Source: Cupriavidus pauculus
GTDB taxonomy: Bacteria; Pseudomonadota; Gammaproteobacteria; Burkholderiales; Burkholderiaceae
Direction: 5' to 3'
DNA length: 64,000 nt
Assembly: GCF_003854935.1 (NCBI RefSeq)
Contig: NZ_CP033969.1
Span: forward strand, 2,976,001 to 3,040,000
The number at the start of each line of letters is the position of its first letter. Position 1 is the first letter of the stretch. Under the pieces are notes generated by a model. That model was not told where the DNA came from and did no database searches. It was given only the letters and a program-made list of their open reading frames with translations. Positions 36,994 through 46,104 of this stretch are shown one piece after another. Position numbers and translations under genes: made by a program.

Positions 36994-37310
36994 GATGTGA
37001 TCGTCTCTCTGCCAGTCGTGATGGTCGACGGCTCGGGGTAACTGTCTCCCGACCCGCCCCGTATCCGGGTTGCGTCCGCTGAGCGCCTGAGGCCGCCCGC
37101 TTCTTACGCTATGCTTGCCGGCGAAACCCTGGGAAAGCTTCCCGGTTCCGATACATTTCGAGGCATTGTTGCCTTGCAATGTAGACGCTGTCAATGCGGA
37201 ATTCCGGATTGCGGCACGGCGCCCCGGGAAGTGAAGCCCGACCTACCGGACGGTAATCCTGGCGCGGGTTCCCGGCCTCCGCATTCCTACCCGAGAGAGA
37301 TGAAGGTCTG
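36994..37310. promoter_or_regulatory. 317-bp divergent region containing the phaC promoter
   Basis: On the minus strand, TTGACA (37189-37194), an 18-base spacer and AACAAT (37165-37170) reproduce the promoter hexamers described for C. necator phaC. The -10 sits in a palindrome GGCA-TTGT-TGCC (37162-37173), a possible operator. The transcript would have a leader of about 165 bases before phaC. On the plus side, GAGAGATGAAGG precedes the small membrane protein gene. Nothing else coding was seen. Confidence 0.75.
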
Positions 37311-37544
37311 ATGTATATCGTGGCAATTGGCTGGCTCTACGTGGCCCTGATGATGGCCATCACGGAGACCAGCGTGGTCGCCGGCGTGGCCACCTTCCTG
37401 GGCTATGGTCTGGCGCCCGTGTCGCTGGTGCTGTACATCATGGGCACCCCGGGACGCCGCCGGCGCCGCAAGGCGCGCGAAGCGGCGGAAGCGGAGGCGG
37501 CGCGAGTGTCGCCGCCGCCCGCCGAGGAACGCAACGGCGGCTAG
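37311..37544 (+). CDS. Small two-helix membrane protein of unknown function
   Basis: A 77-residue protein: two hydrophobic helices (about 3-17 and 22-44), an Arg/Lys cluster (RRRRRK near residue 50) that should stay in the cytoplasm, then a Glu/Ala-rich tail. A good ribosome binding site supports it. It is divergent from phaC and its end overlaps the end of convergent pgeF by four bases. No family recognised. Its conserved place next to phaC in relatives (recalled vaguely) would be worth checking. Confidence 0.65.
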   Translation: MYIVAIGWLYVALMMAITETSVVAGVATFLGYGLAPVSLVLYIMGTPGRRRRRKAREAAEAEAARVSPPPAEERNGG

Positions 37545-38335
37545 TCCGCCAGCCAGACCAGCGTGGCCATGCGACCCGTGGTGCGGTCCCGTCGATACGA
37601 ATAGAAGCGGTCGGCGTCGCTGACCGTGCAGGTCCCGCCGCCGAACACCTGCTGGCAGCCGGCGCGCGCCAGCCGGGTCCGCGCCAGCGCGTACAGGTCC
37701 GCCAGGTACTTGCCCGGCGCGTCCGGCACGAAGGCGGCCGCCACGGCGTCGCGCTCGGCCGGCAGCGCCTGCTGCAGGAACGCTTCGCGGACCTCGGCCC
37801 CGACCTCGAACGATGCTGGCCCGATGGCCGGCCCCAGCCATGCCAGCCACTGCGCCTGGCCGCCCGCGCGCGCCGCCATGCGCGCCAAGGTGGCCTCGAT
37901 CACGCCATCGCAGAGCCCGCGCCAGCCCGCGTGGGCGGCGCCCACCACGGTGCCGGCGGTGTCGCAGAGCAGCACGGGCAGGCAGTCGGCGGTCATGATC
38001 GCGCAGACGTGCCCCGGCGTCGTGGCGATGCTCGCGTCGGCCCGAGGCACCTCGGCATCGGCGCCATCGTCGGCCGTCACCACCCCGCAGCCATGCACCT
38101 GTTCGAGCCAGCGCGGCATGGCCGGCAGCCGGCTGGCCAGCCGGGCGCGATTGGCCGCCACGGCCGCAGGGGCATCGCCGACATGCGTGCCCAGGTTCAG
38201 CCCGCCGGCCGCGCCGCCAGCCAGCCCGTACGGGCCGACGCTGACCCCGCCGCGCCGCGTGGTCTGCAACGCCCGCACGCGCGCCGGCGCGGGCCAGTCC
38301 GGCACGATCCAGTCCGCGTCAGTCGTCGTGGTCAT
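37541..38335 (-). CDS. pgeF: Peptidoglycan editing factor / purine nucleoside phosphorylase, YfiH family
   Basis: Cytoplasmic protein of 264 residues of the YfiH/LACC1 family. Metal and active-site residues are visible in [21 protein letters not shown] and [12 protein letters not shown]. coli YfiH has been linked to removing wrong amino acids from peptidoglycan precursors, and family members have purine nucleoside phosphorylase or adenosine deaminase activity. The ATG at 38335 has GAGGGGGAAG upstream and lies inside the end of rluD, overlapping it by 17 bases, so the two are translationally coupled. Confidence 0.9.
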   Translation of the reverse strand: MTTTTDADWIVPDWPAPARVRALQTTRRGGVSVGPYGLAGGAAGGLNLGTHVGDAPAAVAANRARLASRLPAMPRWLEQVHGCGVVTADDGADAEVPRADASIATTPGHVCAIMTADCLPVLLCDTAGTVVGAAHAGWRGLCDGVIEATLARMAARAGGQAQWLAWLGPAIGPASFEVGAEVREAFLQQALPAERDAVAAAFVPDAPGKYLADLYALARTRLARAGCQQVFGGGTCTVSDADRFYSYRRDRTTGRMATLVWLAD

Positions 38336-39527
38336 CGGCTTCCCCCTCGTACCACTCGGGCTCGTCATGCTCGTCATCGGCGTCGTCGTCCGCCTGACCC
38401 TCGAAGTCCAGCGCGTCGATCAGCGCCTGCAGGTCCTCGGGCGGCTCGGCTTCCCAGGATTTCTTGCGGCCGGTCACCGGGTGCACCAGCCCCAGCCGGT
38501 AGGCATGCAGCGCCTGGCGCGTGAACGGCACCGGCAGCGGCACGCGCACGGCGGGCCGCTGGCCGCGCTGCGTGGCCTTGTGGTAGACCGGGTCGCCCAC
38601 CAGCGGGTGGCCGATCGATTCGAAATGCACGCGGATCTGGTGAGTGCGGCCCGTTTCAAGCTGGCACATCACCATCGACACCTTGGCGCGGCCCAGCGGC
38701 ACCGTGCCCAGCGTCTCGAAGTGGGTGCGCGACGGCTTGCCGCTGTTCGTATGCACGATGGCCATGCGCGTGCGCTCGCGCGGGTCGCGGGCGATGGGGG
38801 CGTCGATGGTGCCCTCGTCGGGCGTCTCGCCCCAGACCAGCGCGATGTACGTCCGCTTGACCGTGCGCGCCTGCAACTGCCGCACGAGGTCGGTCTGCGC
38901 GGTCAGCGTGCGGGCGACGACCATCAGGCCCGACGTTTCCTTGTCCAGCCGGTGCACGATGCCGGCGCGTGGCAGGCGCGCGGCGGGCGGGTCGCGATGC
39001 AGCAGGCCGTTGAGCACCGTGCCGCTCCAGTTGCCGGCCGCCGGATGCACCACCAGCCCGGCGGGCTTGTTGATGACCAGCAGCGCGTCGTCCTCGTAGA
39101 CCACGTCCAGCGGCACGTCCTCGGCCGTGAACGCCATCGACTCGGGCGCGGCCTGCGGGTGGATCTCGATCTGCTGGCCCATCTGGACCGATGCCTTGGC
39201 CCGGCTCGGCTCGCCGTCCACGCGCACGGCCCCGTCCTCGATCCATTGCTGGATGCGGCTGCGCGAGAACTCGCTGAAGTGGCGCGCGAGCAATTTGTCG
39301 AGCCGCTCGCCGTGGGCGGCGCTGTCGACTTCCAGGTAGAGCGGCACCAGGTCTGGCGCGGCGGGCGCCGTGGCGGGCACCTCGTCGTTGAACTCGCCGG
39401 CGTCGTCGAACTGGTCGTCCAGGTCGTCGGATTCCGCGGCGGTCACTTCCGGCGCGTCGGGGTGGCGTTCCAGACCGTTTTCGGTGCTGGGGCTTCGGCT
39501 ATAATGCTTGGCGCTATTTTTTTTCAT
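38319..39527 (-). CDS. rluD: 23S rRNA pseudouridine synthase RluD
   Basis: Pseudouridine synthase for 23S rRNA helix 69, 402 residues. An S4-like domain ([27 protein letters not shown]) precedes the catalytic domain with the Asp in [17 protein letters not shown]. The C-terminal Arg/His motif is [20 protein letters not shown]. It is longer than E. coli RluD (326) by an acidic N-terminal extension of about 60 residues and an acidic tail ([20 protein letters not shown]). The start 39527 is only 16 bases from the divergent bamD start. The bamD -10 therefore lies in the rluD coding region. Confidence 0.9.
   Translation of the reverse strand: MKKNSAKHYSRSPSTENGLERHPDAPEVTAAESDDLDDQFDDAGEFNDEVPATAPAAPDLVPLYLEVDSAAHGERLDKLLARHFSEFSRSRIQQWIEDGAVRVDGEPSRAKASVQMGQQIEIHPQAAPESMAFTAEDVPLDVVYEDDALLVINKPAGLVVHPAAGNWSGTVLNGLLHRDPPAARLPRAGIVHRLDKETSGLMVVARTLTAQTDLVRQLQARTVKRTYIALVWGETPDEGTIDAPIARDPRERTRMAIVHTNSGKPSRTHFETLGTVPLGRAKVSMVMCQLETGRTHQIRVHFESIGHPLVGDPVYHKATQRGQRPAVRVPLPVPFTRQALHAYRLGLVHPVTGRKKSWEAEPPEDLQALIDALDFEGQADDDADDEHDEPEWYEGEADDHDD
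39500..39505 (+). promoter_or_regulatory. -10 element of bamD, inside the 5' end of rluD
   Basis: TATAAT lies 38 bases upstream of the bamD ATG, within the first codons of the divergent rluD gene. No good -35 is seen. Confidence 0.55.
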
Positions 39528-39543
39528 CCGGAACAGGTTGCCC

Positions 39544-40374
39544 ATGCAATTGCAGAGCATGAAACGCGCGCAATGGCGCGCGAAAATTGGAGCGGTTTTG
39601 CTCGCAGGCGGATGCGTCATGCTGTCTGCATGCGGCCTGCTGGGAGACCAGCCTGACGAAACGGCCGGCTGGTCGGCCAACAAATTATATTCGGAAGCCA
39701 AGGATGCCCTGGATGGCGGCGACTACACGCGCGCCGTCAAGCTCTACGAGAAGCTGGAGGGCCGCTACCCGTTCGGCCGCTTCGCGCAGCAGGCCCAGAT
39801 CGACACGGCCTACGCCAACTACAAGGACGGCGAGACCGCCGCCGCGCTGGCCGCCGTGGACCGCTTCATCCAGCTCCACCCGAGCCACCCGAACATCGAT
39901 TACGCCTACTACCTCAAGGGCCTGATCAACTTCAACGACAACCTTGGCTGGCTGGGCCGCTTCTCGGGCCAGGACCTGAGCGAGCGCGACCCGAAGGCCG
40001 CGCGTGCCGCCTACGACGCGTTCCAGACGCTGATCACGCGCTATCCGGACAGCAAGTACGCGCCCGACGCCACGCTGCGCATGCAGTACATCGTCAACTC
40101 GCTGGCCCAGCACGAAGTCCACGCCGCCCGCTACTACTACCGCCGCGGCGCCTACCTGGCGGCCGTGAACCGGGCCCAGCAGGCGCTCAAGGACTATGAC
40201 GGCGCGCCGGCCAACGAGGAAGCGCTCTACATCATGGTCCGGTCCTACGACGCGCTGGGCATGAAGGACCTGCGCGACGACGCCGCCCGCGTGATGGAGC
40301 GTAACTACCCGAACAGCGACTTCATCAAGTACGGCCAGCGCCGCAAGGACAAGTCCTGGTGGGAAGTGTTCTGA
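39544..40374 (+). CDS. bamD: Outer membrane protein assembly factor BamD
   Basis: Outer-membrane lipoprotein of 276 residues, part of the BAM complex that inserts beta-barrel proteins. The signal peptide ends in a lipobox with Cys30 (VMLSAC). TPR-like helical repeats follow ([31 protein letters not shown], then [16 protein letters not shown]). It ends with the charged tail KSWWEVF. Length is normal. A later in-frame ATG at 39559 is possible. Essential in E. coli. Single gene, followed by a strong terminator. Confidence 0.95.
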   Translation: MQLQSMKRAQWRAKIGAVLLAGGCVMLSACGLLGDQPDETAGWSANKLYSEAKDALDGGDYTRAVKLYEKLEGRYPFGRFAQQAQIDTAYANYKDGETAAALAAVDRFIQLHPSHPNIDYAYYLKGLINFNDNLGWLGRFSGQDLSERDPKAARAAYDAFQTLITRYPDSKYAPDATLRMQYIVNSLAQHEVHAARYYYRRGAYLAAVNRAQQALKDYDGAPANEEALYIMVRSYDALGMKDLRDDAARVMERNYPNSDFIKYGQRRKDKSWWEVF

Positions 40375-40403
40375 TCGACTGAGCTGCCACCCCGGCAACG
40401 GAA

Positions 40404-40440
40404 AAGGCCGAGCCCCGGAAACGGGCCTCGGCCTTTTTTT
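40404..40440 (+). terminator. Intrinsic terminator after bamD
   Basis: A GC-rich stem with outer arms aaggccgag / ctcggcctt and seven T at the end. Confidence 0.9.
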
Positions 40441-40781
40441 GTCCCTGCGGAATGCCTGGCCAGGCATTCGAGCCCCAGGCCGCGCCACCACCCAGCGCGC
40501 CCTCCAGCCCCCTTTTCCTGCATCGTCAGCAACCCCCTTCACGTCCGGCAACCGCGGCAAGGCTGGCAAAGCGGCAACTGACCAAGAGTCGAATAAATAC
40601 TAGGGTGTCGATAAATGACACTGACTATGATTCTTGCCAGTTGACGGAAAGAAGCCGACAGGCAACGCGAGCGCCTCGCGCCACGCATGGCCCGGCTGAC
40701 CATTCCGCGCGCCCCCATACGACGGCAGGCGGCCACGGCGCACGCCTGCCGGCCCGCCACCCTACTGTATGGAGTTTCGCG
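40441..40781 (+). promoter_or_regulatory. AT-richer upstream region of the priming transferase gene
   Basis: No gene here. The stretch 40580-40650 is clearly AT-richer than its surroundings and contains a 17-bp inverted repeat with arms gtgtc (40605-40609) and gacac (40617-40621). This is where the promoter and an activator or repressor site of the exopolysaccharide priming gene should lie, but the exact promoter was not identified. Confidence 0.4.
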
Positions 40782-41411
40782 ATGCCCGCACGGAAATGCC
40801 GGGTTCAATGGCGCGTCAAGCGTACGCTCGACATCGTCATTGCCACCACACTACTTTTGGCACTTTCCCCTTTACTGGCGCTGCTTGCGCTGCTGATCAA
40901 GCGCGATGGCGGCCCCTGCTTCTTCAGCCACCCGCGCGTCGGCATGCATGGGCGAACGTTCAGGTGCCTGAAATTCCGTTCGATGGTCCGCGACGCCGAC
41001 AAGGTGCTGAATGACCTGCTTGCGTCGGACCCCAAGGCGCGCGCCGAATGGGAGCAGGACTTCAAACTGCGGAACGACGTGCGTGTGACCCGGCTGGGAC
41101 GCTTTCTTCGCCGTACGAGCCTGGACGAACTGCCCCAGCTCTGGAACGTGCTCCTGGGCGACATGAGCCTGGTTGGCCCACGGCCAGTCGTCGAGAAGGA
41201 GCTCGGGCAATACGGCGAAGCGGCCGGCTACTACCTGCGCGTGCTCCCCGGCATCACCGGACTATGGCAAGTCAGCGGCCGCAGCGAGACGTCCTACGAG
41301 CGCCGCGTGCTGCTGGACGTCAGCTACGTCAAGAACTGGTCGCTGGCGGGCGATCTCCGCATCCTGTTCCGGACGGTTGGCGTCGTGCTGGGCGGACGGG
41401 GCGCCTATTGA
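40782..41411 (+). CDS. Undecaprenyl-phosphate sugar-1-phosphate transferase (monotopic, priming enzyme)
   Basis: A 209-residue bacterial sugar transferase that starts repeat-unit synthesis by moving a sugar-phosphate from a nucleotide sugar to undecaprenyl phosphate. A single re-entrant hydrophobic segment (about 15-35) is followed by the catalytic core: LKFRSMV, the Asp-Glu dyad in TSLDELPQLWNVL, and GPRP. C-terminal SYERRVLLDVSYVKNWSL is standard. It has the minimal PglC-like size and lacks the four-helix domain of WbaP/EpsE proteins. GGAG precedes the ATG. It faces the exopolysaccharide operon and its last seven bases overlap the end of the last gene there. The sugar cannot be predicted. 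Confidence 0.9.
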   Translation: MPARKCRVQWRVKRTLDIVIATTLLLALSPLLALLALLIKRDGGPCFFSHPRVGMHGRTFRCLKFRSMVRDADKVLNDLLASDPKARAEWEQDFKLRNDVRVTRLGRFLRRTSLDELPQLWNVLLGDMSLVGPRPVVEKELGQYGEAAGYYLRVLPGITGLWQVSGRSETSYERRVLLDVSYVKNWSLAGDLRILFRTVGVVLGGRGAY

Positions 41412-42439
41412 CTGGGAGGCCGGCCCTGCCCTGGGCCAGCCGTCAGCAGCCGCATGGACAGCAGCGCGACGCTCGACAGATGCCGCATGTAGCTGCCGAG
41501 GTCTGGCTCGAACAGCATGGACACGGCAATGTGGGCCGCCACCAGGTACGCCGGGACGGCCTGCGTAGGCCGCACCGACAGCATGCCCCGCATCAGGCGC
41601 ATCCCCGGTGGCACTACCGCCAGCAGTACCCAGCCCTGCATCGCCAATTCCTTGATGCCAGGGCTCCAGAGCAGGGCCAGGTTCAGCCGCGCCATGGCAT
41701 ACAAGTAGTTGCCGACGAATGCCGCCAGGCTCGTGGGAGAAAACGGATTGTAGAAACTGGTACGCGCGCCGTAGGGCGACTGGGAGACCAGATAGTCGAC
41801 CGCCAGGTCCCGGGGCTGCTGGAGCGCAACGAACACTGCGGACGGCAGCCACGCCATGCCCAGCGACAGCGCGGCCACGATCACGATCCGCCAGCGCCAG
41901 CCCACCCGGCAGAGCAGATACAGCCCAAGCGCCAGCCCCGCGATCAGCGCGAAGTACGCGCGCAGCGTGACGGCGTAGACCAGGTACAACGCGAGCATGG
42001 CTACCCAGCCGCGCAACGGACGGTCGTCGCGGCCGGCCGCCGCGGCGATGACGAGCGCCATCACCACCACCAGCGTGTCCTTCGTGGCAACGAACAGGTT
42101 GAAGACAACGCACGGCGCCGCCAGTACGATGGCCCCGGCCAACAACCCCAGCCGCTCGGCGCGGATCAGCATCGACCAGAGGAACCACGCGCCGGCGCCC
42201 ATCACCAGTCCGTCCAGAGCAGGCCCCATCGCCGCGAACAGCCGGCCCACCGCGTCAAAGGAGCTGCCCGCGTAGGTGTCGGCGCCGAGCATCTGGTCCT
42301 GGATCTTTTGCGCATCCCGAAAGATGGCAGCGGGCAGCAGCCGTGCCGCATTGAGGTACACCAGCCCGTACAGCAGCGCGGCGCCACCGGCAATCACACG
42401 CCGGACGCCAGGGCTCAGCCATGGTCCGGCCCTCAGCAT
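41405..42439 (-). CDS. Polytopic membrane protein, candidate exopolysaccharide polymerase (Wzy-like)
   Basis: A 344-residue inner-membrane protein with about nine or ten hydrophobic helices and only short loops. It has no recognisable catalytic motif; the position, last in the operon after the flippase, and the absence of any other polymerase make Wzy the best guess. A conserved-looking NLFVATKDTLVVV segment (near residue 115) recalls EpsG/Wzy proteins, where a Lys/Asp pair lies in a helix end. The ATG at 42439 avoids overlapping the flippase; a TTG at 42511 would add 24 residues and overlap it by 44 bases. The stop overlaps that of the convergent priming gene. Confidence 0.55.
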   Translation of the reverse strand: MLRAGPWLSPGVRRVIAGGAALLYGLVYLNAARLLPAAIFRDAQKIQDQMLGADTYAGSSFDAVGRLFAAMGPALDGLVMGAGAWFLWSMLIRAERLGLLAGAIVLAAPCVVFNLFVATKDTLVVVMALVIAAAAGRDDRPLRGWVAMLALYLVYAVTLRAYFALIAGLALGLYLLCRVGWRWRIVIVAALSLGMAWLPSAVFVALQQPRDLAVDYLVSQSPYGARTSFYNPFSPTSLAAFVGNYLYAMARLNLALLWSPGIKELAMQGWVLLAVVPPGMRLMRGMLSVRPTQAVPAYLVAAHIAVSMLFEPDLGSYMRHLSSVALLSMRLLTAGPGQGRPPSQ

Positions 42440-42467
42440 GCCGGAACCCCGGCCGCCCGCGTTGTCG

Positions 42468-43757
42468 TCAAGACACCCCCCTGTCAGCCGCAGCCGGCCG
42501 CGCCAGGCCAATCCCGGCCAGCCGGCGGTACAGGGTCACACCGAGCCAGCCTGCCACGGCAAGGCTGACAATGCCATGCGCCAGTGCTGCGCCAGTCACC
42601 CCGGCGGTGTGCACCGCCATCCATGCCAGCGGCACGCCGGCCAGCGCCACCAGCGTCATGCCGAGCAGCGTGATGCCCCGCAGCTCCAGCGCGATGGCGG
42701 CCGCCCATGCGATATCGGCGACCGAACGCAGGACAAACGACACGAGCAGGATGCCGAAGATCAGCCCGTCGTCCTGGCTGGCTGCCTTGCCCGCCATCAT
42801 CAGGATGGCATCGCACGCCAGCCAGAGCGCGCCCGCCATCGTCAGCGTAGCAGCCAGCGTCCATGCCAGTTGCCGCCCGAGCAGCTTCCGGACCCCCGAT
42901 CCCCCCTGATGCGCGGCACGCGCCAGCGCGGGCCCGGCCGTGGTGGCAATGGCCGCGTGCGCGAGCGTCTGCACGGCGTTGGCGATGGCCCAGAGGAACA
43001 CATAGCGCCCGAGTTCCTCGGCAGGCAGCAGCGCGGCCCCGAGAAAGCGCTCCGCATACTGCAAGCCAGCAAGCAGGATCGCAGCCAGATAGATGGCAGC
43101 CCCCGCGCGCCAGACGTCCAGCAGCCGCACCGCCGGCCGGGCCTCGGGCAGGCGACGCGGCTGGACCGGTGCGGATGAGCACCCGCGCAGGCCCAGGATC
43201 AGGTACCACCCGATGGCAATGACCAGCACATCGCCGCAGATCCACAGCATCAGCACGGCCAGCATGCTGCCGATGACACCGCTGGCCAGTCCGGCGATGG
43301 CAAGCAGCGCCCACAGCCCGTTACGCGCGAACATCAGCCACGACGCCGCGCGAGTTTGATGCAGCGCGAACAGGTAGCCGCTTACCTCGAAGGCCTGGTG
43401 CTCCACCATGACCAGCACCGCGATGACCACCGCTATCGGCGCCGTGAAATAGTCCGGCGGCGCTACCCCGCCATACCGCCAGAGCAGCGTGCCCCCTGCC
43501 GCCAGCAGGCCGTAGCAGGCCGCATGGACGCCGGCGAGCCGCCCGATGTCCCCGAGCGCTGCCGCAGGGATGCTGGCCAGCCGTCGGTTGCACTCGGCGG
43601 AGAAACCCAGCCCCAGCATCTTGGTGCCGATCACCGCCGCCGCCACGGCCATGCCGTACTGCGCCATCGCCGCATACCCCAGCTCCCGCGCAATCGCCAG
43701 CGTGAGGGCGAACTTGGCGCCCAGCGACAACGCCCGCAACGCCAGCCTCATCAGCAT
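42468..43757 (-). CDS. Polysaccharide flippase (Wzx-like, MVF/MATE superfamily)
   Basis: A 429-residue inner-membrane protein with about 12 hydrophobic helices, many Ala/Leu/Gly, and a first helix ALRALSLGAKFALTLAIARELG, as in Wzx and oligosaccharide exporters. It should move the lipid-linked repeat unit across the membrane. Two close ATGs are possible (43757, 43751); both overlap the pyruvyltransferase stop. Sequence is poorly conserved, as usual for Wzx, so the call rests on topology and context. Confidence 0.75.
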   Translation of the reverse strand: MLMRLALRALSLGAKFALTLAIARELGYAAMAQYGMAVAAAVIGTKMLGLGFSAECNRRLASIPAAALGDIGRLAGVHAACYGLLAAGGTLLWRYGGVAPPDYFTAPIAVVIAVLVMVEHQAFEVSGYLFALHQTRAASWLMFARNGLWALLAIAGLASGVIGSMLAVLMLWICGDVLVIAIGWYLILGLRGCSSAPVQPRRLPEARPAVRLLDVWRAGAAIYLAAILLAGLQYAERFLGAALLPAEELGRYVFLWAIANAVQTLAHAAIATTAGPALARAAHQGGSGVRKLLGRQLAWTLAATLTMAGALWLACDAILMMAGKAASQDDGLIFGILLVSFVLRSVADIAWAAAIALELRGITLLGMTLVALAGVPLAWMAVHTAGVTGAALAHGIVSLAVAGWLGVTLYRRLAGIGLARPAAADRGVS

Positions 43758-44959
43758 CGGACATCCATCGGACTGGCTGGGCCATATGGCCACGTGCCAC
43801 GCAGCGTGGCGACGATCTCCTGCCGCTGCGCCCGTAGCGTGGCGGCGCGCGCCTGCAGGCCGGCGTGGAACGACGCCACCGCTGCCGGCGCAAGCACGGT
43901 GTCGAGCACGTCGGACGCCTGGAAATCGGCGGCGTTGCTGACCCAATCCGTCAGCCCCAGGTCCTCGTACGCGCCGAAGCCCTTGCGCTCGTAGCTCAGA
44001 TGGTAGGCCGGCACACCGGCCAGGACCGATTCCAGCGCGCCATGCAGCCGCACCGACACCACTGCGTCCGGGCGATCGTTACGGAGCACGTCCCGCAGCA
44101 ACCCGTGCGGCGTCAAGCCAAGCGCGCGATAGAACGCCGTATCGTCATTGCCGCGCACCGCGCTCTGCACGGCGAACGATACCCGGCATTCGCCCCGCAG
44201 CCGCTCGATCAGCCGGTGCAGCATCAGCCTGTAATGCTCGCGCCGATCGGGATGCCAGGCCGGCGCTTCACGCAGCACCATGCAGACGTTGCGGACGGGA
44301 TGCTGGCGGCTTTGGGCTGCCTCGGCGGACGCCACTGCCCCGCCCAGCCGATGGCCCAGCTCCAGCACGGCCAGATCGGGGGCCCGCCGCACGTTGGCGC
44401 GGCCATCGAGCCACGCCAGCGACCGGTGATCGCGGACATAGACACGCGCCAACGTCCCCAGTTGCCTTGCCAAGCCATCGCCCAGGCTGGACGACGCGCC
44501 GCCCGGCCCGGCCACGACAGGCCCGATGCTCTGCGGCAGGTAGATGGCCGGGCGCCCGGACGCTACCGCCGCGCGCAGCTGCACCAGATGGCCGGCCTGC
44601 AGTTTGAGCGCTTGCCAGGTATTGCGTGCACGCAGATAGCCACCGCCCACGCCCACGATCACGTCGGCCGAATCCAGCACCCGGGCAAGGCGCCGCGTCT
44701 CGGCGGTTGGTATGGCGACCAGCGCCAGTCCGCACGCCCAGACGCGATGCCAGCCTTGCCGGGCAATCACCGGGGCGGGCAGGACATGATCCATGTCCCC
44801 GAATGAAGCGGGGTCCGATGCGACGAGCGTGATCTGGCAGTGCTGTCCCAGCGCCTCACGGATCATGCGGACAGACAGGTCCACCAGCAGGCCGTCTCCG
44901 GCATTGCGCCGGCTGTAGGCGTGGAGCAGCGCCACGCGGCAGATGCGCGCCATCGTCAT
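43751..44959 (-). CDS. Polysaccharide pyruvyl transferase family protein
   Basis: A 402-residue protein of the PS_pyruv_trans family, cytoplasmic. The N-terminal HAYSRRNAGDGLLVDLSVRMI, GVGGGYLRARNTWQ, YLPQSIGP and the C-terminal SVRLHGALESVLAGVPAYHLSYERKGFG are the family landmarks. Such enzymes add ketal pyruvate to sugars, giving the polymer negative charge, using phosphoenolpyruvate. The ATG overlaps the glycosyltransferase TGA (ATGA). A further ATG at 44953 is possible. Confidence 0.85.
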   Translation of the reverse strand: MTMARICRVALLHAYSRRNAGDGLLVDLSVRMIREALGQHCQITLVASDPASFGDMDHVLPAPVIARQGWHRVWACGLALVAIPTAETRRLARVLDSADVIVGVGGGYLRARNTWQALKLQAGHLVQLRAAVASGRPAIYLPQSIGPVVAGPGGASSSLGDGLARQLGTLARVYVRDHRSLAWLDGRANVRRAPDLAVLELGHRLGGAVASAEAAQSRQHPVRNVCMVLREAPAWHPDRREHYRLMLHRLIERLRGECRVSFAVQSAVRGNDDTAFYRALGLTPHGLLRDVLRNDRPDAVVSVRLHGALESVLAGVPAYHLSYERKGFGAYEDLGLTDWVSNAADFQASDVLDTVLAPAAVASFHAGLQARAATLRAQRQEIVATLRGTWPYGPASPMDVRC

Positions 44960-46104
44960 GTACGCTCCTCGACAAGCTGGCGATAAACCGCGGCAGTGCG
45001 CGCGACCATGGCCTGCGCGGTGTAGCGGCCCAGCGCGGCCGCGCAACGGCTCGCCAAGCGCCCGCGCAGCGCCGCGTTGGCGTACAGCGTGCGCACCGCC
45101 CCGGCCATGGCCTGGGGGTCGTCCTGATTCACCACGACAAGGCCGATCTGCTCGGCATCCACCAGTTCGCTGGCCCCGGCCACGCGCGCCGTCACAATTG
45201 GCAGCCCGGCCGCCATCGCTTCCAGATAGACATAAGGAAATCCCTCGTAGCGGCTGGGCACCAGCAGCACGTCGAATGCAGACAGGTACGTCCGCGCATG
45301 GTCGACCCTGCCGATCACCCGCACATTGGCCGGCAGGCGCTCAACCGGCCGCCCGGCCGCCGCCTGGAGATCGCCGGTCCCGATCAGGGCGAACTCCAGC
45401 GCGCCGCCGACGTCGGCCTGAAGCAGTTCGGCCACCCGCACCAGCCGATCCAATCCCTTTTGATGCGCAAACCGGCCGACAAAGCCGACCATGAACCGCG
45501 TAGGGTGCAGGCCCAGTGCGGCCCGTGCCGCATCGCGCCCCAGCAGGCAGACCGGCTGCACGCCGTTGGGAATCGTCACGATGCGGGACGACGGAATACC
45601 CAGCGACTCTTGCGCATGCCGTGCCTCCGTCTGCGATACGGCAATCAGGCGATCGGTACGGTGGCGGCCGAGCAATGCTTCCACGCCGCCGAACACCCGG
45701 CGCTGAAGCCTGGATAACGACGGATTGAGCGTGTACAACGCATGCGGCGTGTACACCTGGCGCCATGGCCCCCGGCAGGCCCGGGCCAGCACGCCCGCCT
45801 TGGAACTATGACTGTGCACGATGTCGGGCCGCACGCGGGCCAGCAGGTGGGACAGATTCCACCAGGCCGGCACGTCGCGCCAGCCGATACGTCGCGGCAT
45901 CGGCAGGCAGGTCACACTGGCACAGCAATGCCGCACCGACGCGTCGATGACGGCCGGATCCAGCCTGTCACCGGCCGGCACCGCCAGGTGCACGTGTTCG
46001 CCCAGTGCCGCGAGCCCGCGCACAAGGTCCGCAAGATGCGTTGCAACGCCGCCCGCCGCCGCCTCGGCCACGATCATCACGTTCAAGGGCGATCCGGGGC
46101 TCAT
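44956..46104 (-). CDS. Glycosyltransferase, GT4-type, exopolysaccharide repeat unit
   Basis: A 382-residue GT-B glycosyltransferase. The N-terminal domain has AAAGGVATHLADLVRGL and RPDIVHSHSSKAG. The C-terminal domain has FVGRFAHQKGLDRLV and the nucleotide-sugar motif PSRYEGFPYVYLEAMAAGLPIV. This E-x7-E pattern marks GT4, a retaining family. It is the only sugar-adding enzyme in the operon apart from the priming transferase. It is coupled by ATGA overlaps on both sides. Donor and acceptor are unknown. Confidence 0.85.
   Translation of the reverse strand: MSPGSPLNVMIVAEAAAGGVATHLADLVRGLAALGEHVHLAVPAGDRLDPAVIDASVRHCCASVTCLPMPRRIGWRDVPAWWNLSHLLARVRPDIVHSHSSKAGVLARACRGPWRQVYTPHALYTLNPSLSRLQRRVFGGVEALLGRHRTDRLIAVSQTEARHAQESLGIPSSRIVTIPNGVQPVCLLGRDAARAALGLHPTRFMVGFVGRFAHQKGLDRLVRVAELLQADVGGALEFALIGTGDLQAAAGRPVERLPANVRVIGRVDHARTYLSAFDVLLVPSRYEGFPYVYLEAMAAGLPIVTARVAGASELVDAEQIGLVVVNQDDPQAMAGAVRTLYANAALRGRLASRCAAALGRYTAQAMVARTAAVYRQLVEERT

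Noticed and set aside
42440-42511. TTG start for the candidate polymerase
   Set aside because: It would overlap the flippase gene by 44 bases and adds a polar stretch with no ribosome binding site; kept only as an alternative.
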